DNA of 64,000 nt from Pseudomonas sp. S06B 330 (GTDB lineage Bacteria; Pseudomonadota; Gammaproteobacteria; Pseudomonadales; Pseudomonadaceae), in assembly GCF_002845275.2 (NCBI RefSeq), contig NZ_CP088149.1, positions 62,001 through 126,000 of the forward strand, read 5' to 3'. Under the pieces are notes generated by a model. That model saw only the letters and a program-made list of their open reading frames with translations, ran no database searches and was not told the origin of the DNA. Made by a program: the position numbers and the translations under genes. Positions 43,380 through 52,283 of this stretch are shown here, piece by piece. Each line of letters starts with the position of its first letter. The stretch's first letter is position 1.

Positions 43380-43394
43380 TGTTATATTATAACA
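43380..43394. promoter_or_regulatory. Zur box
   Basis: TGTTATA-T-TATAACA, a perfect palindrome of the gammaproteobacterial Zur type (GTTATANNATAAC core). It lies between the ZigA-like gene (48 bp) and the divergent secreted-protein/folE2 genes (64 bp), so it can control both under zinc shortage. Confidence 0.88.
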
Positions 43395-43458
43395 ATACAA
43401 TTTCGCCAAGCTGCTTTACCTGAACACGACCAGAAGCCTCGACGAAGGACGCTAAAAA

Positions 43459-43839
43459 ATGAAGTTGTTGCGTGCCGCTGTCGCATTACTACTGTGCCTG
43501 CCTGTTGGCGCCGTTGCCGGTCCTTTGAGCAAGGGATTGGCGTTATGCACCCGCAGCGCCACATTGCTCGCCTGCGGCGACGCTCAAGGTAACTACTACA
43601 GCGTGCGAACCGATGGCCAAACAACGTACCTGCGTGGTTATGAAGTGCAAGGAAAGCGACTGTGGACACAAACCAACAGCCGTTACGGGCAGCTAACTTT
43701 CTATACCGGCCTGGCCAGCGACGGTGAAACCTGGGTGGGCTACAGCCGTAAAATCGGCTGGACCACGTTCAACCGGGTCTTCAGCTCCAGCGGGCAACGC
43801 TTTAATCTGCGCTGCAATCGCCTGAGCGGCTGCCAGTAA
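43459..43839 (+). CDS. Uncharacterised secreted protein under the Zur box
   Basis: A 126-residue protein with a signal peptide (MKLLRAAVALLLCLPVGAVA, cut after residue 20). The mature protein of about 106 residues has four cysteines (CTRSATLLACGD and LRCNRLSGC), enough for two disulphides, and is rich in aromatic and glycine residues (GNYYSVRTDG, YGQLTFYTGLASDGETWVGYSRKIGW), suggesting a small beta-sheet fold. The ATG follows AAGGA. It lies between the Zur box and folE2. I do not recognise it. A role in zinc acquisition or envelope response to zinc loss is inference. Confidence 0.72.
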   Translation: MKLLRAAVALLLCLPVGAVAGPLSKGLALCTRSATLLACGDAQGNYYSVRTDGQTTYLRGYEVQGKRLWTQTNSRYGQLTFYTGLASDGETWVGYSRKIGWTTFNRVFSSSGQRFNLRCNRLSGCQ

Positions 43840-43871
43840 TCGCTATTGCCACCCTGAATAACGAGCTGTCC

Positions 43872-44759
43872 ATGAGCGTTCTTAATCTTCCGGATATTGC
43901 CACGCAAGTTACCCAAACCTCGCTGCCACTGGACTGGGTAGGTATGTGCAACATCGCCTTGCCTGTTCTGTTTGCTGACCGCACGCTGCGTGCCAGTGCC
44001 GACGCTGGCGTCAGCCTCGACGATGGCAATTCACGTGGCATCCATATGTCACGCTTGTATCTGGCGCTTGAAGTTTTTGAGCATCAGCCCTTAACGCCCA
44101 TGCTCTTCCAACAAGTGCTGGATGAGTTTCTGCAGAGTCATGCTGGGTTATCGGCGGGCGCTTATTTGAATTTGCGCTTTGATTTGATGCTAAAACGGCC
44201 CGCTTTGATCAGCCCGCTAGCAGGATGGAAGGCCTATCCGGTCACCGTTGCTGCGCAGCTAAAAGATGAAATGTTCCACGTGGAACTAAAAGTGGAAGTC
44301 GATTATTCCTCCACTTGCCCCTGCTCAGCGGCGTTAGCCAGGCAATTGATCCAACAGCAATTCCTGACCGATTTTGGCAATCGTAGCCTCAGCCATGAGG
44401 CGGTACTCAGCTGGTTGGGCAGCGCCCAAGGCGTGGTGGCGACACCTCACAGCCAGCGCAGCGTGGCGCTATTGCAGGTACGTTTGGGGCATGGGGTCAA
44501 TGAATTGCCGATCGTGGCATTGATTGATGAGGCTGAAACCGCGCTAGGCACCGCCGTGCAGACGGCGGTGAAACGAGCAGATGAACAGGCCTTTGCCTTG
44601 GCCAACGGTCAGAACCTGATGTTCTGTGAAGATGCTGCACGGCGTTTGCATCTGGCCCTGCAACGGATGAACTGGCTAAGCGGGTTTGACCTGCGCGTGG
44701 AACACGCGGAAAGTTTGCATGCCCACGATGCTGTCGCCGCTAGCCAGTGGCATTGGTAG
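43872..44759 (+). CDS. folE2: GTP cyclohydrolase FolE2 (type IB)
   Basis: Makes 7,8-dihydroneopterin triphosphate from GTP in folate synthesis. FolE2 does not strictly need zinc and replaces the zinc enzyme FolE1 when zinc is scarce. The 295-residue protein has the family signature YSSTCPCSAALARQLIQQQF (about residues 144-163), and TPHSQRSVALLQV and LMFCEDAARRLHLAL. The ATG is at 43872. Its position behind a Zur box with zigA nearby fits the zinc-sparing function. Confidence 0.94.
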   Translation: MSVLNLPDIATQVTQTSLPLDWVGMCNIALPVLFADRTLRASADAGVSLDDGNSRGIHMSRLYLALEVFEHQPLTPMLFQQVLDEFLQSHAGLSAGAYLNLRFDLMLKRPALISPLAGWKAYPVTVAAQLKDEMFHVELKVEVDYSSTCPCSAALARQLIQQQFLTDFGNRSLSHEAVLSWLGSAQGVVATPHSQRSVALLQVRLGHGVNELPIVALIDEAETALGTAVQTAVKRADEQAFALANGQNLMFCEDAARRLHLALQRMNWLSGFDLRVEHAESLHAHDAVAASQWHW

Positions 44760-44766
44760 TCGAGCT

Positions 44767-45294
44767 CTAGGTACGCGGTTTGACGCTACCACACTCGCTT
44801 CCCACCCAAACGGCTCGGGTATTCATGCTGCCCTGTTGCTGAACCCCGGAGGCATTGAAAGTGCCGTTGACCGTTGTAGTGAACTCACGGTCGCTGACAA
44901 AAGTAGCCTGACCTGCTCCCTGTGCTTTGGGGCAGCTGAAGGTGAACTTCCAGACGTTACCATTGCGCTCGGTAATCTTCTGGGTACAGCCAGACTTCGG
45001 GTCTTGCAGGGGAATGTCGTCAGTTTTGACCTGCTCAGGCGTCAGGCAAGACTGCACGCCCTTACCGGCCACGCTGATACCCTGCTTGGCCAAGCCACCT
45101 TCGATCATCGCCCGCTGCTCGGGCGGCAGGTTCTTCAGCTGTCCGAGCATAAAGCCCATGTCCGGGAGTGCCTTGCCATCCACCTGCATGTTGCTGGTAG
45201 TCAGCTCCCACAACCCTGGCTGCAGCATTTGTGCGTGCACCAATGGGCTCGACACCGCCAGGACCAATGCCAGCATCGGCAGACGACTTTTCAT
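44767..45294 (-). CDS. DUF3617 periplasmic protein
   Basis: A 175-residue protein with a signal peptide (MKSRLPMLALVLAVSSPLVHA, cut after residue 21) and the DUF3617 pattern: QPGLWELTTSNMQVDGKALPDM (about residues 24-45), a conserved cysteine in QSCLTPEQV and another in GCTQKIT. The ATG at 45294 follows GAGGAG. The function is unknown. It converges on folE2 with only 7 bp between the stops. Confidence 0.85.
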   Translation of the reverse strand: MKSRLPMLALVLAVSSPLVHAQMLQPGLWELTTSNMQVDGKALPDMGFMLGQLKNLPPEQRAMIEGGLAKQGISVAGKGVQSCLTPEQVKTDDIPLQDPKSGCTQKITERNGNVWKFTFSCPKAQGAGQATFVSDREFTTTVNGTFNASGVQQQGSMNTRAVWVGSECGSVKPRT

Positions 45295-45421
45295 GTAATG
45301 GCTCCTCGAAACTCCAGCCCCACGCTGGAACAAAGCTTAGACGCCAATTTCGCCTTTCGGTTGCAAGTAGGGTGTGGAACATGCTCTGTTAGGGGCAGTG
45401 CCATTGGACAGCAGGATGCAT

Positions 45422-46861
45422 ATGGATTACCACAGCCCCTACTTCTTCGGTTACCTCATCGGTGCCTTGCACCTACTCGGGGCTATCGCCGCTACGCATG
45501 CGGTGCTCACCGTGCGCACTGCCCAGGGGGCAATCGCCTGGGCCTTGTCGCTGCTCTTTATCCCTTACTTCACCTTGATCCCGTACCTGATATTCGGCAG
45601 TCGCACATTCGACGCCTACATTCAGGCCCGGCGCCAGGCCAACCGCGAAATGCATGTGGCCATGGCTGACCTCAACTGGCGACCCTGGGTCGACGAAGCC
45701 TTGGCGGCACGCAACTCCGAATCCTATGGCGCGCTGCGGGCCATGCCCAGGTTGGGCCGGATGCCTTGCTTGGCGAATAATCAGGTACGGCTGCTCATCG
45801 ACGGCAAAGCAACCTTCGATGCAATCTTCGCCGCTATTGAACAAGCACGGGATACGGTGCTGGTGCAGTTCTTCATCATCCACGACGACAACCTTGGCCG
45901 CGCCTTGCAAGCGTTGTTGCTCAAGAAAGCCGCCGAGGGGGTGAAGGTCTATGTACTCTACGATCGGGTTGGCAGCCATGCCCTGCCCTCCGCTTACAGC
46001 CAGACCCTGCGCGACGGCGGCGTCAACATTCGTGCGTTTGCCACACGCCGAGGCTGGTTCAACCGCTTCCAGGTCAACTTCCGCAATCATCGAAAGATCG
46101 TCGTGGTGGATGGTGTACAAGGCTTTGTCGGCGGTCACAACGTGGGGGACGAGTACATGGGTGCCAAACCTAAACTCTCTCCTTGGCGCGACACTCACGT
46201 ACAAGTCAGCGGCCCGGTGCTGGCTTGCCTGCAAGAGTCCTTCGCGGAGGATTGGTTCTGGGCCGCACGGCAGCTACCGCCGCTGATCCTGCCCGACACC
46301 TACCCCGAAGATGGCGTGCTCTGTCAGGTACTGGCCAGCGGCCCAGCCGACCCTCAGGAAACCTGTTCGCTGTTCTTTGTCGAAGCCATCCACTCGGCGC
46401 GTGAACGGCTGTGGATCACCAGCCCCTACTTCATCCCCGATGAAGCGGTGACCGCCGCCTTGCGTCTGGCCGTGCTACGCGGTGTGGATGTACGCATCCT
46501 GCTGCCATCGCGCGCAGACCATCGCATCGTCTATGCCGCCTCCAGCTTGTTCGCGTTCGAAGCGGTGCGCGCTGGCGTTCGGATGTTCCGTTACGGTCCG
46601 GGGTTCCTGCACCAGAAGGTGGTGCTCATCGACAACGAGATCAGTGCCATTGGCAGTGCCAACTTGGACAACCGCTCGTTCCGACTCAACTTTGAAGTGA
46701 TGTTGCTGACGGTCGACCGAACCTTCTCCGATCAGGTCGAAGCCATGCTCATCCATGACTTCGAACTCGCCCGGGAAATCACTTCCGAAGACAGCCAGGA
46801 CACCCATCGCCTGCAGCAACTGGGGATGCGCATTGCCCGACTGATCTCGCCGATTCTCTAG
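45422..46861 (+). CDS. cls: Cardiolipin synthase
   Basis: Joins two phosphatidylglycerols to make cardiolipin in the inner membrane. The 479-residue protein has two N-terminal membrane helices (about residues 7-60, [23 protein letters not shown]) and two phospholipase D motifs: [10 protein letters not shown]...GGHNVGDEY (about 220-245) and [23 protein letters not shown] (about 396-418). I chose the ATG at 45422 because GCAGG lies 6 bp upstream; an ATG two codons earlier is possible. It ends 6 bp before the stop of the convergent cfa gene. Confidence 0.95.
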   Translation: MDYHSPYFFGYLIGALHLLGAIAATHAVLTVRTAQGAIAWALSLLFIPYFTLIPYLIFGSRTFDAYIQARRQANREMHVAMADLNWRPWVDEALAARNSESYGALRAMPRLGRMPCLANNQVRLLIDGKATFDAIFAAIEQARDTVLVQFFIIHDDNLGRALQALLLKKAAEGVKVYVLYDRVGSHALPSAYSQTLRDGGVNIRAFATRRGWFNRFQVNFRNHRKIVVVDGVQGFVGGHNVGDEYMGAKPKLSPWRDTHVQVSGPVLACLQESFAEDWFWAARQLPPLILPDTYPEDGVLCQVLASGPADPQETCSLFFVEAIHSARERLWITSPYFIPDEAVTAALRLAVLRGVDVRILLPSRADHRIVYAASSLFAFEAVRAGVRMFRYGPGFLHQKVVLIDNEISAIGSANLDNRSFRLNFEVMLLTVDRTFSDQVEAMLIHDFELAREITSEDSQDTHRLQQLGMRIARLISPIL

Positions 46862-46867
46862 GCTTGT

Positions 46868-48052
46868 CTAGCGGTAAAGATCCTCGCGGGTCAGCGGCAG
46901 ATCGTGGTGTCCATCAGCGAAAGGTTTGACCGCGAGGATTTGGTGCAGGTTGATCCGGCCCTTGGCGAAGGCGTAGGAACAACCCGCCAGGTACAGGCGC
47001 CAGATGCGCAGTGCTTTTTCCGGCACCAGCGTCGAAGCCTTCTGCAACTGGTTCTCCAGTCGGTCACTCCAGTGCTGGAGCGTACGCGCATAGTGCAGGC
47101 GTAAGCTTTCGACATCGACAATCTCCAGGCCCGCTTCGCTGATACGGGCAGAGATCATCGACAAGTGTGGCAGCTCGCCGTGGGGAAACACATAACGCTC
47201 AATGAAACTCCCCGCACCCCGCCCTACGGGACGGCCATCCACATGCTTGGCGGTGATGCCATGGTTCATCACCAGGCCACCCTCACGCACCGCACCGAAC
47301 AGGCGCTGGCAGTACAACGCCAGATTGGCATGGCCGACGTGCTCGAACATACCGACGCTGACCACCTTGTCGAAGCGGCCATCCTGAGGCAGATCACGAT
47401 AGTCGAGGATCTGTAGATCGACCTGCTTCTGTAACCCTTCAGCCTTGACCCGTTGGCGACCCAGCTTGAGCTGCTCCTTGCTCAAGGTGATACCAAAGAC
47501 CTTGGCGCCAAATTCGCGCGCAGCAAAGCGCGACAACCCGCCCCAACCGCAACCGACGTCGAGCAGGTAGTCGCCCTTCTGCAAGCGCAACTTGCGGCAC
47601 AGATGCTCGAACTTGTTTTGCTGGGCTTGCTCCAGGGTGTCCTGATCGCTTTTGAAGTAAGCGCAGGAATAGGCCATGTCCTGGTCCAACCACAGCTGAT
47701 AAAAGTCGTTGGACAGGTCGTAGTGGTAGGAGATCGCCGCCTCATCGGTGGCCTTGTCGTGCTCACGGCGCACGGGTTGGTTGTCGACTTCATCCTTAAG
47801 CAGCGCTTCACTCAATTCATCGCAAACCCGAATCACCTCACTGATGGTGCCCTCCAGCTCCAGCTTGCCTTCAACGAAGGCAGCGCCCAGCTCGTCCAGG
47901 CTTGGATGGGTGAGCTGTGAGATCAGTTGTGGATCCTTGACCAGGATGGTGACCTGCGGCTTGGGCCCCAGATCGAACTCATGACCATCCCACAGCTTCA
48001 GGCGCAGTGGCAGTCGCAGGCTTTGCAGAACAGGTGGAAGTTGCGAAAGCAT
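46868..48052 (-). CDS. cfa: Cyclopropane-fatty-acyl-phospholipid synthase
   Basis: Adds a methylene group from S-adenosylmethionine across the double bond of unsaturated phospholipid acyl chains, hardening membranes in stationary phase. The 394-residue protein has an N-terminal domain (about residues 1-110) and a class I methyltransferase core with YLLDVGCGWGGLSRFAAREFG (about 167-187), VVSVGMFEHVGHAN (about 232-245) and FIERYVFPHGELP. The ATG at 48052 follows GGAGG. Adjacent cardiolipin synthase gives a membrane lipid pair. Confidence 0.94.
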   Translation of the reverse strand: MLSQLPPVLQSLRLPLRLKLWDGHEFDLGPKPQVTILVKDPQLISQLTHPSLDELGAAFVEGKLELEGTISEVIRVCDELSEALLKDEVDNQPVRREHDKATDEAAISYHYDLSNDFYQLWLDQDMAYSCAYFKSDQDTLEQAQQNKFEHLCRKLRLQKGDYLLDVGCGWGGLSRFAAREFGAKVFGITLSKEQLKLGRQRVKAEGLQKQVDLQILDYRDLPQDGRFDKVVSVGMFEHVGHANLALYCQRLFGAVREGGLVMNHGITAKHVDGRPVGRGAGSFIERYVFPHGELPHLSMISARISEAGLEIVDVESLRLHYARTLQHWSDRLENQLQKASTLVPEKALRIWRLYLAGCSYAFAKGRINLHQILAVKPFADGHHDLPLTREDLYR

Positions 48053-48262
48053 GAAGGGAGCCTCCCTTTCTTCGTCGGTCGTCACCGCAAAAGGGTAGTT
48101 CATCTGCGGAAAACTTCAGCTCATCATGACCATAGTCTGAGCCTATTCCCTCTGTTCCAGACCCTCCCAGAGCACTCTACCCACACGATAAATTGTATAC
48201 AATCAGTCGCCTGGCAGACTAATCTTGGCGCCATTGTCGATTCTTCATCCTGGAGTAAAACA

Positions 48263-49663
48263 ATGAAAACCTATGATGTGGTGATCATCGGCGGTGGCCC
48301 CGGCGGCTATAACGCTGCTATTCGTGCCGGCCAGTTGGGCCTGAGCGTAGCTTGTGTGGAAGGCCGTGCAACCTTGGGCGGGACCTGTCTGAACGTCGGT
48401 TGCATGCCATCCAAGGCGCTCCTGCATGCCTCGGAACTTTATGAAGCAGCCGTCGGCAGCGAGTTCGCCAACCTCGGTATCGAGGTCAAGCCGACCTTGA
48501 ATCTCGCGCAGATGATGAAGCAAAAAGATGAAAGCGTGACCGGCCTGACCAAGGGCATCGAGTTCCTGTTCCGCAAGAACAAGGTCGACTGGATCAAGGG
48601 TTGGGGTCAGTTGGCAGGGCCGGGGCGAGTCAATGTCAGTGCCGAGGATGGCAGTGTCACTAAACTGCAGGCCAAGGACATCGTCATCGCGACGGGCTCC
48701 GAGCCAACCCCGTTGCCAGGTGTGACCATCGACAACAAACGCATTATCGACTCCACCGGCGCCTTGTCGTTGCCCAACGTGCCCAAGCACCTGGTGGTGA
48801 TTGGTGCGGGAGTGATTGGCCTGGAGTTGGGTTCGGTGTGGCGGCGCCTGGGTAGCCAGGTCACGGTGATCGAATACCTGGACCGCATCTGCCCAGGCAC
48901 CGATGAAGAAACTGCCAAGACCCTGCAGCGCGCACTGGCCAAGCAAGGCATCAGCTTCAAGCTGGGCAGCAAGGTCACTCAAGCCACCGCCTCAGCAGAG
49001 ACCGTCAGCCTGAGCCTGGAACCTGCCGCAGGTGGGGCCAGCGAAAGCCTCGAAGCAGACTACGTACTGGTCGCCATTGGCCGTCGCCCTTACACCCAGG
49101 GCCTGGGTCTGGAGAGCGTCGGCCTGGAAACCGACAAGCGTGGCATGCTCAGCAATGAACATCACTGCACTTCAGTGCCAGGCGTGTGGGTGATCGGTGA
49201 CGTGACCTCTGGCCCGATGCTCGCGCACAAGGCCGAAGATGAAGCAGTGGCCTGCATCGAGCGGATTGCCGGCAAACCCCATGAGGTCAACTACAACCTG
49301 ATTCCCGGGGTGATCTACACCCGCCCGGAACTGGCCAGCGTTGGCAAGACCGAAGAGCAGCTCAAGGCCGAAGGCCGCGAGTACAAAGTCGGCAAGTTCC
49401 CTTTCACCGCCAACAGCCGGGCCAAGATCAACCATGAGACCGAAGGCTTCGCCAAAGTCCTGGCCGACGCCAAGACCGACGAGGTACTCGGCGTACACCT
49501 GGTCGGCCCGAGCGTCAGCGAAATGATCGGTGAGTTCTGCGTGGCCATGGAGTTCTCGGCGTCGGCGGAAGACATCGCCCTCACCTGCCATCCGCACCCG
49601 ACCCGTTCCGAAGCCTTGCGCCAGGCGGCGATGAACGTCGAAGGCATGGCCATGCAGATCTGA
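48263..49663 (+). CDS. lpd3: Dihydrolipoyl dehydrogenase (Lpd3 type)
   Basis: FAD-dependent oxidation of dihydrolipoyl groups in 2-oxoacid dehydrogenase complexes. The 466-residue protein has the FAD fingerprint DVVIIGGGPGGYNAAI (residues 5-20), the redox disulphide GGTCLNVGCMPSKALL (about 40-55), the NAD fold VVIGAGVIGLELGSVW, and the dimer-interface histidine LTCHPHPTRSEAL near the end. It has no lipoyl domain. The ATG at 48263 follows TGGAG. It is not next to any complex subunit, as for the third lpd gene of P. aeruginosa. It ends 2 bp from benE. Confidence 0.93.
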   Translation: MKTYDVVIIGGGPGGYNAAIRAGQLGLSVACVEGRATLGGTCLNVGCMPSKALLHASELYEAAVGSEFANLGIEVKPTLNLAQMMKQKDESVTGLTKGIEFLFRKNKVDWIKGWGQLAGPGRVNVSAEDGSVTKLQAKDIVIATGSEPTPLPGVTIDNKRIIDSTGALSLPNVPKHLVVIGAGVIGLELGSVWRRLGSQVTVIEYLDRICPGTDEETAKTLQRALAKQGISFKLGSKVTQATASAETVSLSLEPAAGGASESLEADYVLVAIGRRPYTQGLGLESVGLETDKRGMLSNEHHCTSVPGVWVIGDVTSGPMLAHKAEDEAVACIERIAGKPHEVNYNLIPGVIYTRPELASVGKTEEQLKAEGREYKVGKFPFTANSRAKINHETEGFAKVLADAKTDEVLGVHLVGPSVSEMIGEFCVAMEFSASAEDIALTCHPHPTRSEALRQAAMNVEGMAMQI

Positions 49664-49665
49664 CC

Positions 49666-50889
49666 TCAGTCAGCTCGCAGCTCTGACCTGCTCACCTGCG
49701 GCGCTGGTCGCCGCAGGTTCAGCAGCAGGTGGGCGAACAAGCCAAAGATCAGCCCCCAGAACGCCGCCGACAGGCCCAGAAATGACATCCCCGAAGCCGT
49801 CACCAAAAAGGTGATCAGCGCCGCTTCTCGATCGCTCGGTACACTCATCGCCCCTGCCAACGCGCCGCCAATCGCACCGAACAAGGCCAGCCCGGCCAAC
49901 GCGGCGATCAGGGCTGCTGGAAAGGCAGTGAACAGTGAGACCAGCGTTGCCCCGAACACGCCCAGCAACAGGTACAACACACCGCCGCTTACGCCTGCCC
50001 AATAGCGCTTGCGCGGATCGTCATGGGCTTCGCGGCCTGTGCAGATGGCTGCCGTGATCGCCGCCAGGTTCAGGCCATGACAACCAAAAGGCGCCAGCAG
50101 CACACTGGCCAAGGCATTGCTGGCAATGATCGGACTGGCTGGCGTTTGATAGCCGTCATTGCGCAACACGGCGATACCCGGGACAAACTGCCCGGTCAGC
50201 GCCACCATCACCAGCGGCAGGCTGATGCTCAACAGCGCATGCCAGCTGAACGCTGGCAGGGTCCAGACCGGCGTCGCCAAGCCGACCACCAGTGCAGAAC
50301 TATTCAATTCGCCACTGAAGACAGCGATGCTCACCCCACACACCAGTACCGCCAATACCGCATAGCGCGGCGCCATGCGCTTGAACAGCAGGTAAGTGAC
50401 AAACATCGCTAACACCAGCAACGGCTGCGACTTCAACGACGTGAACAAGCCCGTACCGAAGCTGAACAGGATGCCCGCCAGCATCGCGGCGGAGATCGCC
50501 GGGGGCAGCTTGCTGACGACCCGGTCGAAGGCACCAGAAACCCCCACCACAAGGATCACCAGGTTGGCGACGATGTAGGCACCGATCGCTTCAGCAAAAG
50601 CAATATCCGGCAGCAACGCCACCAGCAAGGCCGAGCCCGGCGCCGACCAGGCAATCACCACTGGTACTTTGAAGCGCAGGCTGAGCACCACACCCAGTAC
50701 CCCACTGCCGATGGAAATCGCCCAGACCCATGACGACAGTTCAGCTGCCGACAACTGTGCGCTGTGGGCAGCCTGGAAAATGATCACCAAGGGGCCGGCG
50801 TAGGAAATCAGGGTGGCGATGAAGCCGGCGACCAAGGCAGAGAGGGAGAAGTCCTGGAATACATTCTTCATGTTGTTTCTTATTGTCAT
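49666..50889 (-). CDS. benE: Benzoate:H+ symporter BenE
   Basis: An inner-membrane importer of the BenE family, 407 residues with about 12 hydrophobic segments. Typical stretches are SAVVAGF-like SALVAGFIATLISYAGPLVIIFQAA, VVIAWSAPGSALLVAL (about 76-91), LPPAISAAMLAGILFSFG and LAPFGCHGLNLAAITAAICTG (about 275-295). I chose the ATG at 50889 with GGGGG upstream; MKNVFQ at 50871 is possible. It is the last gene of the ben-cat block, 120 bp after catA. Confidence 0.88.
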   Translation of the reverse strand: MTIRNNMKNVFQDFSLSALVAGFIATLISYAGPLVIIFQAAHSAQLSAAELSSWVWAISIGSGVLGVVLSLRFKVPVVIAWSAPGSALLVALLPDIAFAEAIGAYIVANLVILVVGVSGAFDRVVSKLPPAISAAMLAGILFSFGTGLFTSLKSQPLLVLAMFVTYLLFKRMAPRYAVLAVLVCGVSIAVFSGELNSSALVVGLATPVWTLPAFSWHALLSISLPLVMVALTGQFVPGIAVLRNDGYQTPASPIIASNALASVLLAPFGCHGLNLAAITAAICTGREAHDDPRKRYWAGVSGGVLYLLLGVFGATLVSLFTAFPAALIAALAGLALFGAIGGALAGAMSVPSDREAALITFLVTASGMSFLGLSAAFWGLIFGLFAHLLLNLRRPAPQVSRSELRAD

Positions 50890-50946
50890 GATGGCGCCCC
50901 CGAAAGTATGGGTTCGGGATAGGCATCATCGCTGGCAACGCCAGCC

Positions 50947-50995
50947 CCCACAAGAACACTCCCGGTACTTGTGGGAGCCGGCCTTGCCGGCGATG
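50947..50995. repeat. REP-like unit and hairpins between catA and benE
   Basis: CCCACAAG (50947-50954) and CTTGTGGG (50968-50975) are inverted arms. Overlapping them, GCCGGC-CTT-GCCGGC (50977-50991) forms a second hairpin. The 26-bp unit 50970-50995 matches the one at 15675-15700 at 24 of 26 bases. The position would reduce read-through from catA into benE. Confidence 0.6.
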
Positions 50996-51009
50996 GGCTC
51001 AACCCGACG

Positions 51010-51942
51010 TCAAGCGTCCTGCAACGCCCGCGGCCGCTGGCTGCGCGCTTCACTGGCAGGCTTGGGCGCACTGAGCAGCTGGAAGTCAAAATCCATCTCG
51101 GCAAATCGCCCTTCTATACCGCGCGCATCGGCGGCTGCCGCATCCTCGACAAAACGCAGCTCGCCAATCAGGCCATCACGGGTGGCGTAGGCGAAGTCGT
51201 CCCACAGATACTCATCACCCGCCAGGTTGATCTGGGTGGTCAGGTGCCGGTAACCCGGAGCCGAGATGAAGAAGTGGATATGCGCCGGGCGATTGCCATG
51301 GCGGCCAAGCTGATTGAGCAGTTCCTGGGTCGGCCCGTCTGCTGGGCAACCGTAACCCGAGGGGACGATGCTGCGCGCTCGGTAGCGGCCCTCGGCATCG
51401 GTAACAATGCGTCGACGCAGGTTGTAGTCCGACTGGGTGCTGTCGAAATACGAGTAAGTACCCTGGGTGTTGGCATGCCACAGGTCCACCACCGCACCGG
51501 CCACCGGCTGGCCCTGCTCATCCAGCACGCGCCCCTGAAGAAACATCACCGTGCCCGGATCAACCCCATCGTCCATCCGCACTTCGCCTTCGGCCATCGG
51601 TGCACCCGCCACATACAGCGGCCCTTCGATGGTCCGCGGGGTGCCACCGCTGATACCGGCTTCGGCATCCTGAGCATCCAGTTGCAGGTCCAGGTAGTGT
51701 TCAACACCAAGCCCTGCCACCAGCAGGCCTGCTTCCTGGCGACTGCCCAGACGGTTCAGGTAATCCACTGCCTTCCAGAACTCATCCGGGGTGATTTGCA
51801 GGTCCTCGATGATGCGCGCCACATCGTTGACGATGCGGTTGGTCACCCGCTTCATGCGCAGGCTGCCCAGGTCGTTGTTAAGGCCGCTGACTTCTTCGAA
51901 GAATTTCTGGATATCGGCAGTGTGAGCAATTTTCACGGTCAT
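51010..51942 (-). CDS. catA: Catechol 1,2-dioxygenase CatA
   Basis: An intradiol dioxygenase with a ferric iron that splits catechol to cis,cis-muconate. The 310-residue protein has an N-terminal helical dimer domain (about residues 1-105), and the core with PVAGAVVDLWHANTQGTYSYFD (about 150-171) plus the iron-ligand pair in RPAHIHFFISAPGYRHLTTQIN (about 223-244). The tyrosine ligands fall in these segments. The ATG is at 51942. It follows catC in a benABCD-catBCA run. Confidence 0.95.
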   Translation of the reverse strand: MTVKIAHTADIQKFFEEVSGLNNDLGSLRMKRVTNRIVNDVARIIEDLQITPDEFWKAVDYLNRLGSRQEAGLLVAGLGVEHYLDLQLDAQDAEAGISGGTPRTIEGPLYVAGAPMAEGEVRMDDGVDPGTVMFLQGRVLDEQGQPVAGAVVDLWHANTQGTYSYFDSTQSDYNLRRRIVTDAEGRYRARSIVPSGYGCPADGPTQELLNQLGRHGNRPAHIHFFISAPGYRHLTTQINLAGDEYLWDDFAYATRDGLIGELRFVEDAAAADARGIEGRFAEMDFDFQLLSAPKPASEARSQRPRALQDA

Positions 51943-51981
51943 GATGGTTTACCTCGAATTGTTGTTATCGGCACTTGGTGT

Positions 51982-52272
51982 TCAGCGGTCGTCGCTGTGG
52001 ATTGATGACGGATGGCGGCACAGGCCGTTGATTTCGATGGCCATGTAGGGGAACAGCGGCAACTGCATCAGGGTGTCGTGCAGCGCCTCGATACTGGGCA
52101 GGTCGAACACGCTGTAGTTGGCGTAGTGGCCCGCAATTCGCCACAGGTGGCGCCAGCTGCCTTCGCGCTGCAGGCGTTGAGCCAGTTCTTTTTCGTCAGC
52201 CTTGAGCCGGGTAGCGAGGGCCGGGTCCATGTCCAGCGGCAAGTTCACGGTCATTTTCACGTGGAACAACAT
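51982..52272 (-). CDS. catC: Muconolactone delta-isomerase CatC
   Basis: Converts muconolactone to beta-ketoadipate enol-lactone. The 96-residue protein starts MLFHVKMTVNLPLD and contains LKADEKELAQRLQREGSWRHLWRIAGHYANYSVFDLPS, the conserved family core of a small ferredoxin-like barrel that assembles as a decamer. It is encoded between catB (11 bp) and catA (39 bp) with consistent spacing, so the three are co-translated. Confidence 0.95.
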   Translation of the reverse strand: MLFHVKMTVNLPLDMDPALATRLKADEKELAQRLQREGSWRHLWRIAGHYANYSVFDLPSIEALHDTLMQLPLFPYMAIEINGLCRHPSSIHSDDR

Positions 52273-52283
52273 GGCATCTCTCC

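Noticed and set aside
47927..48262. A longer lpd3 reaching into the cfa promoter region
   Set aside because: The additional residues have no similarity to the family; MKTYDVVIIGGG with TGGAG upstream is the true start.
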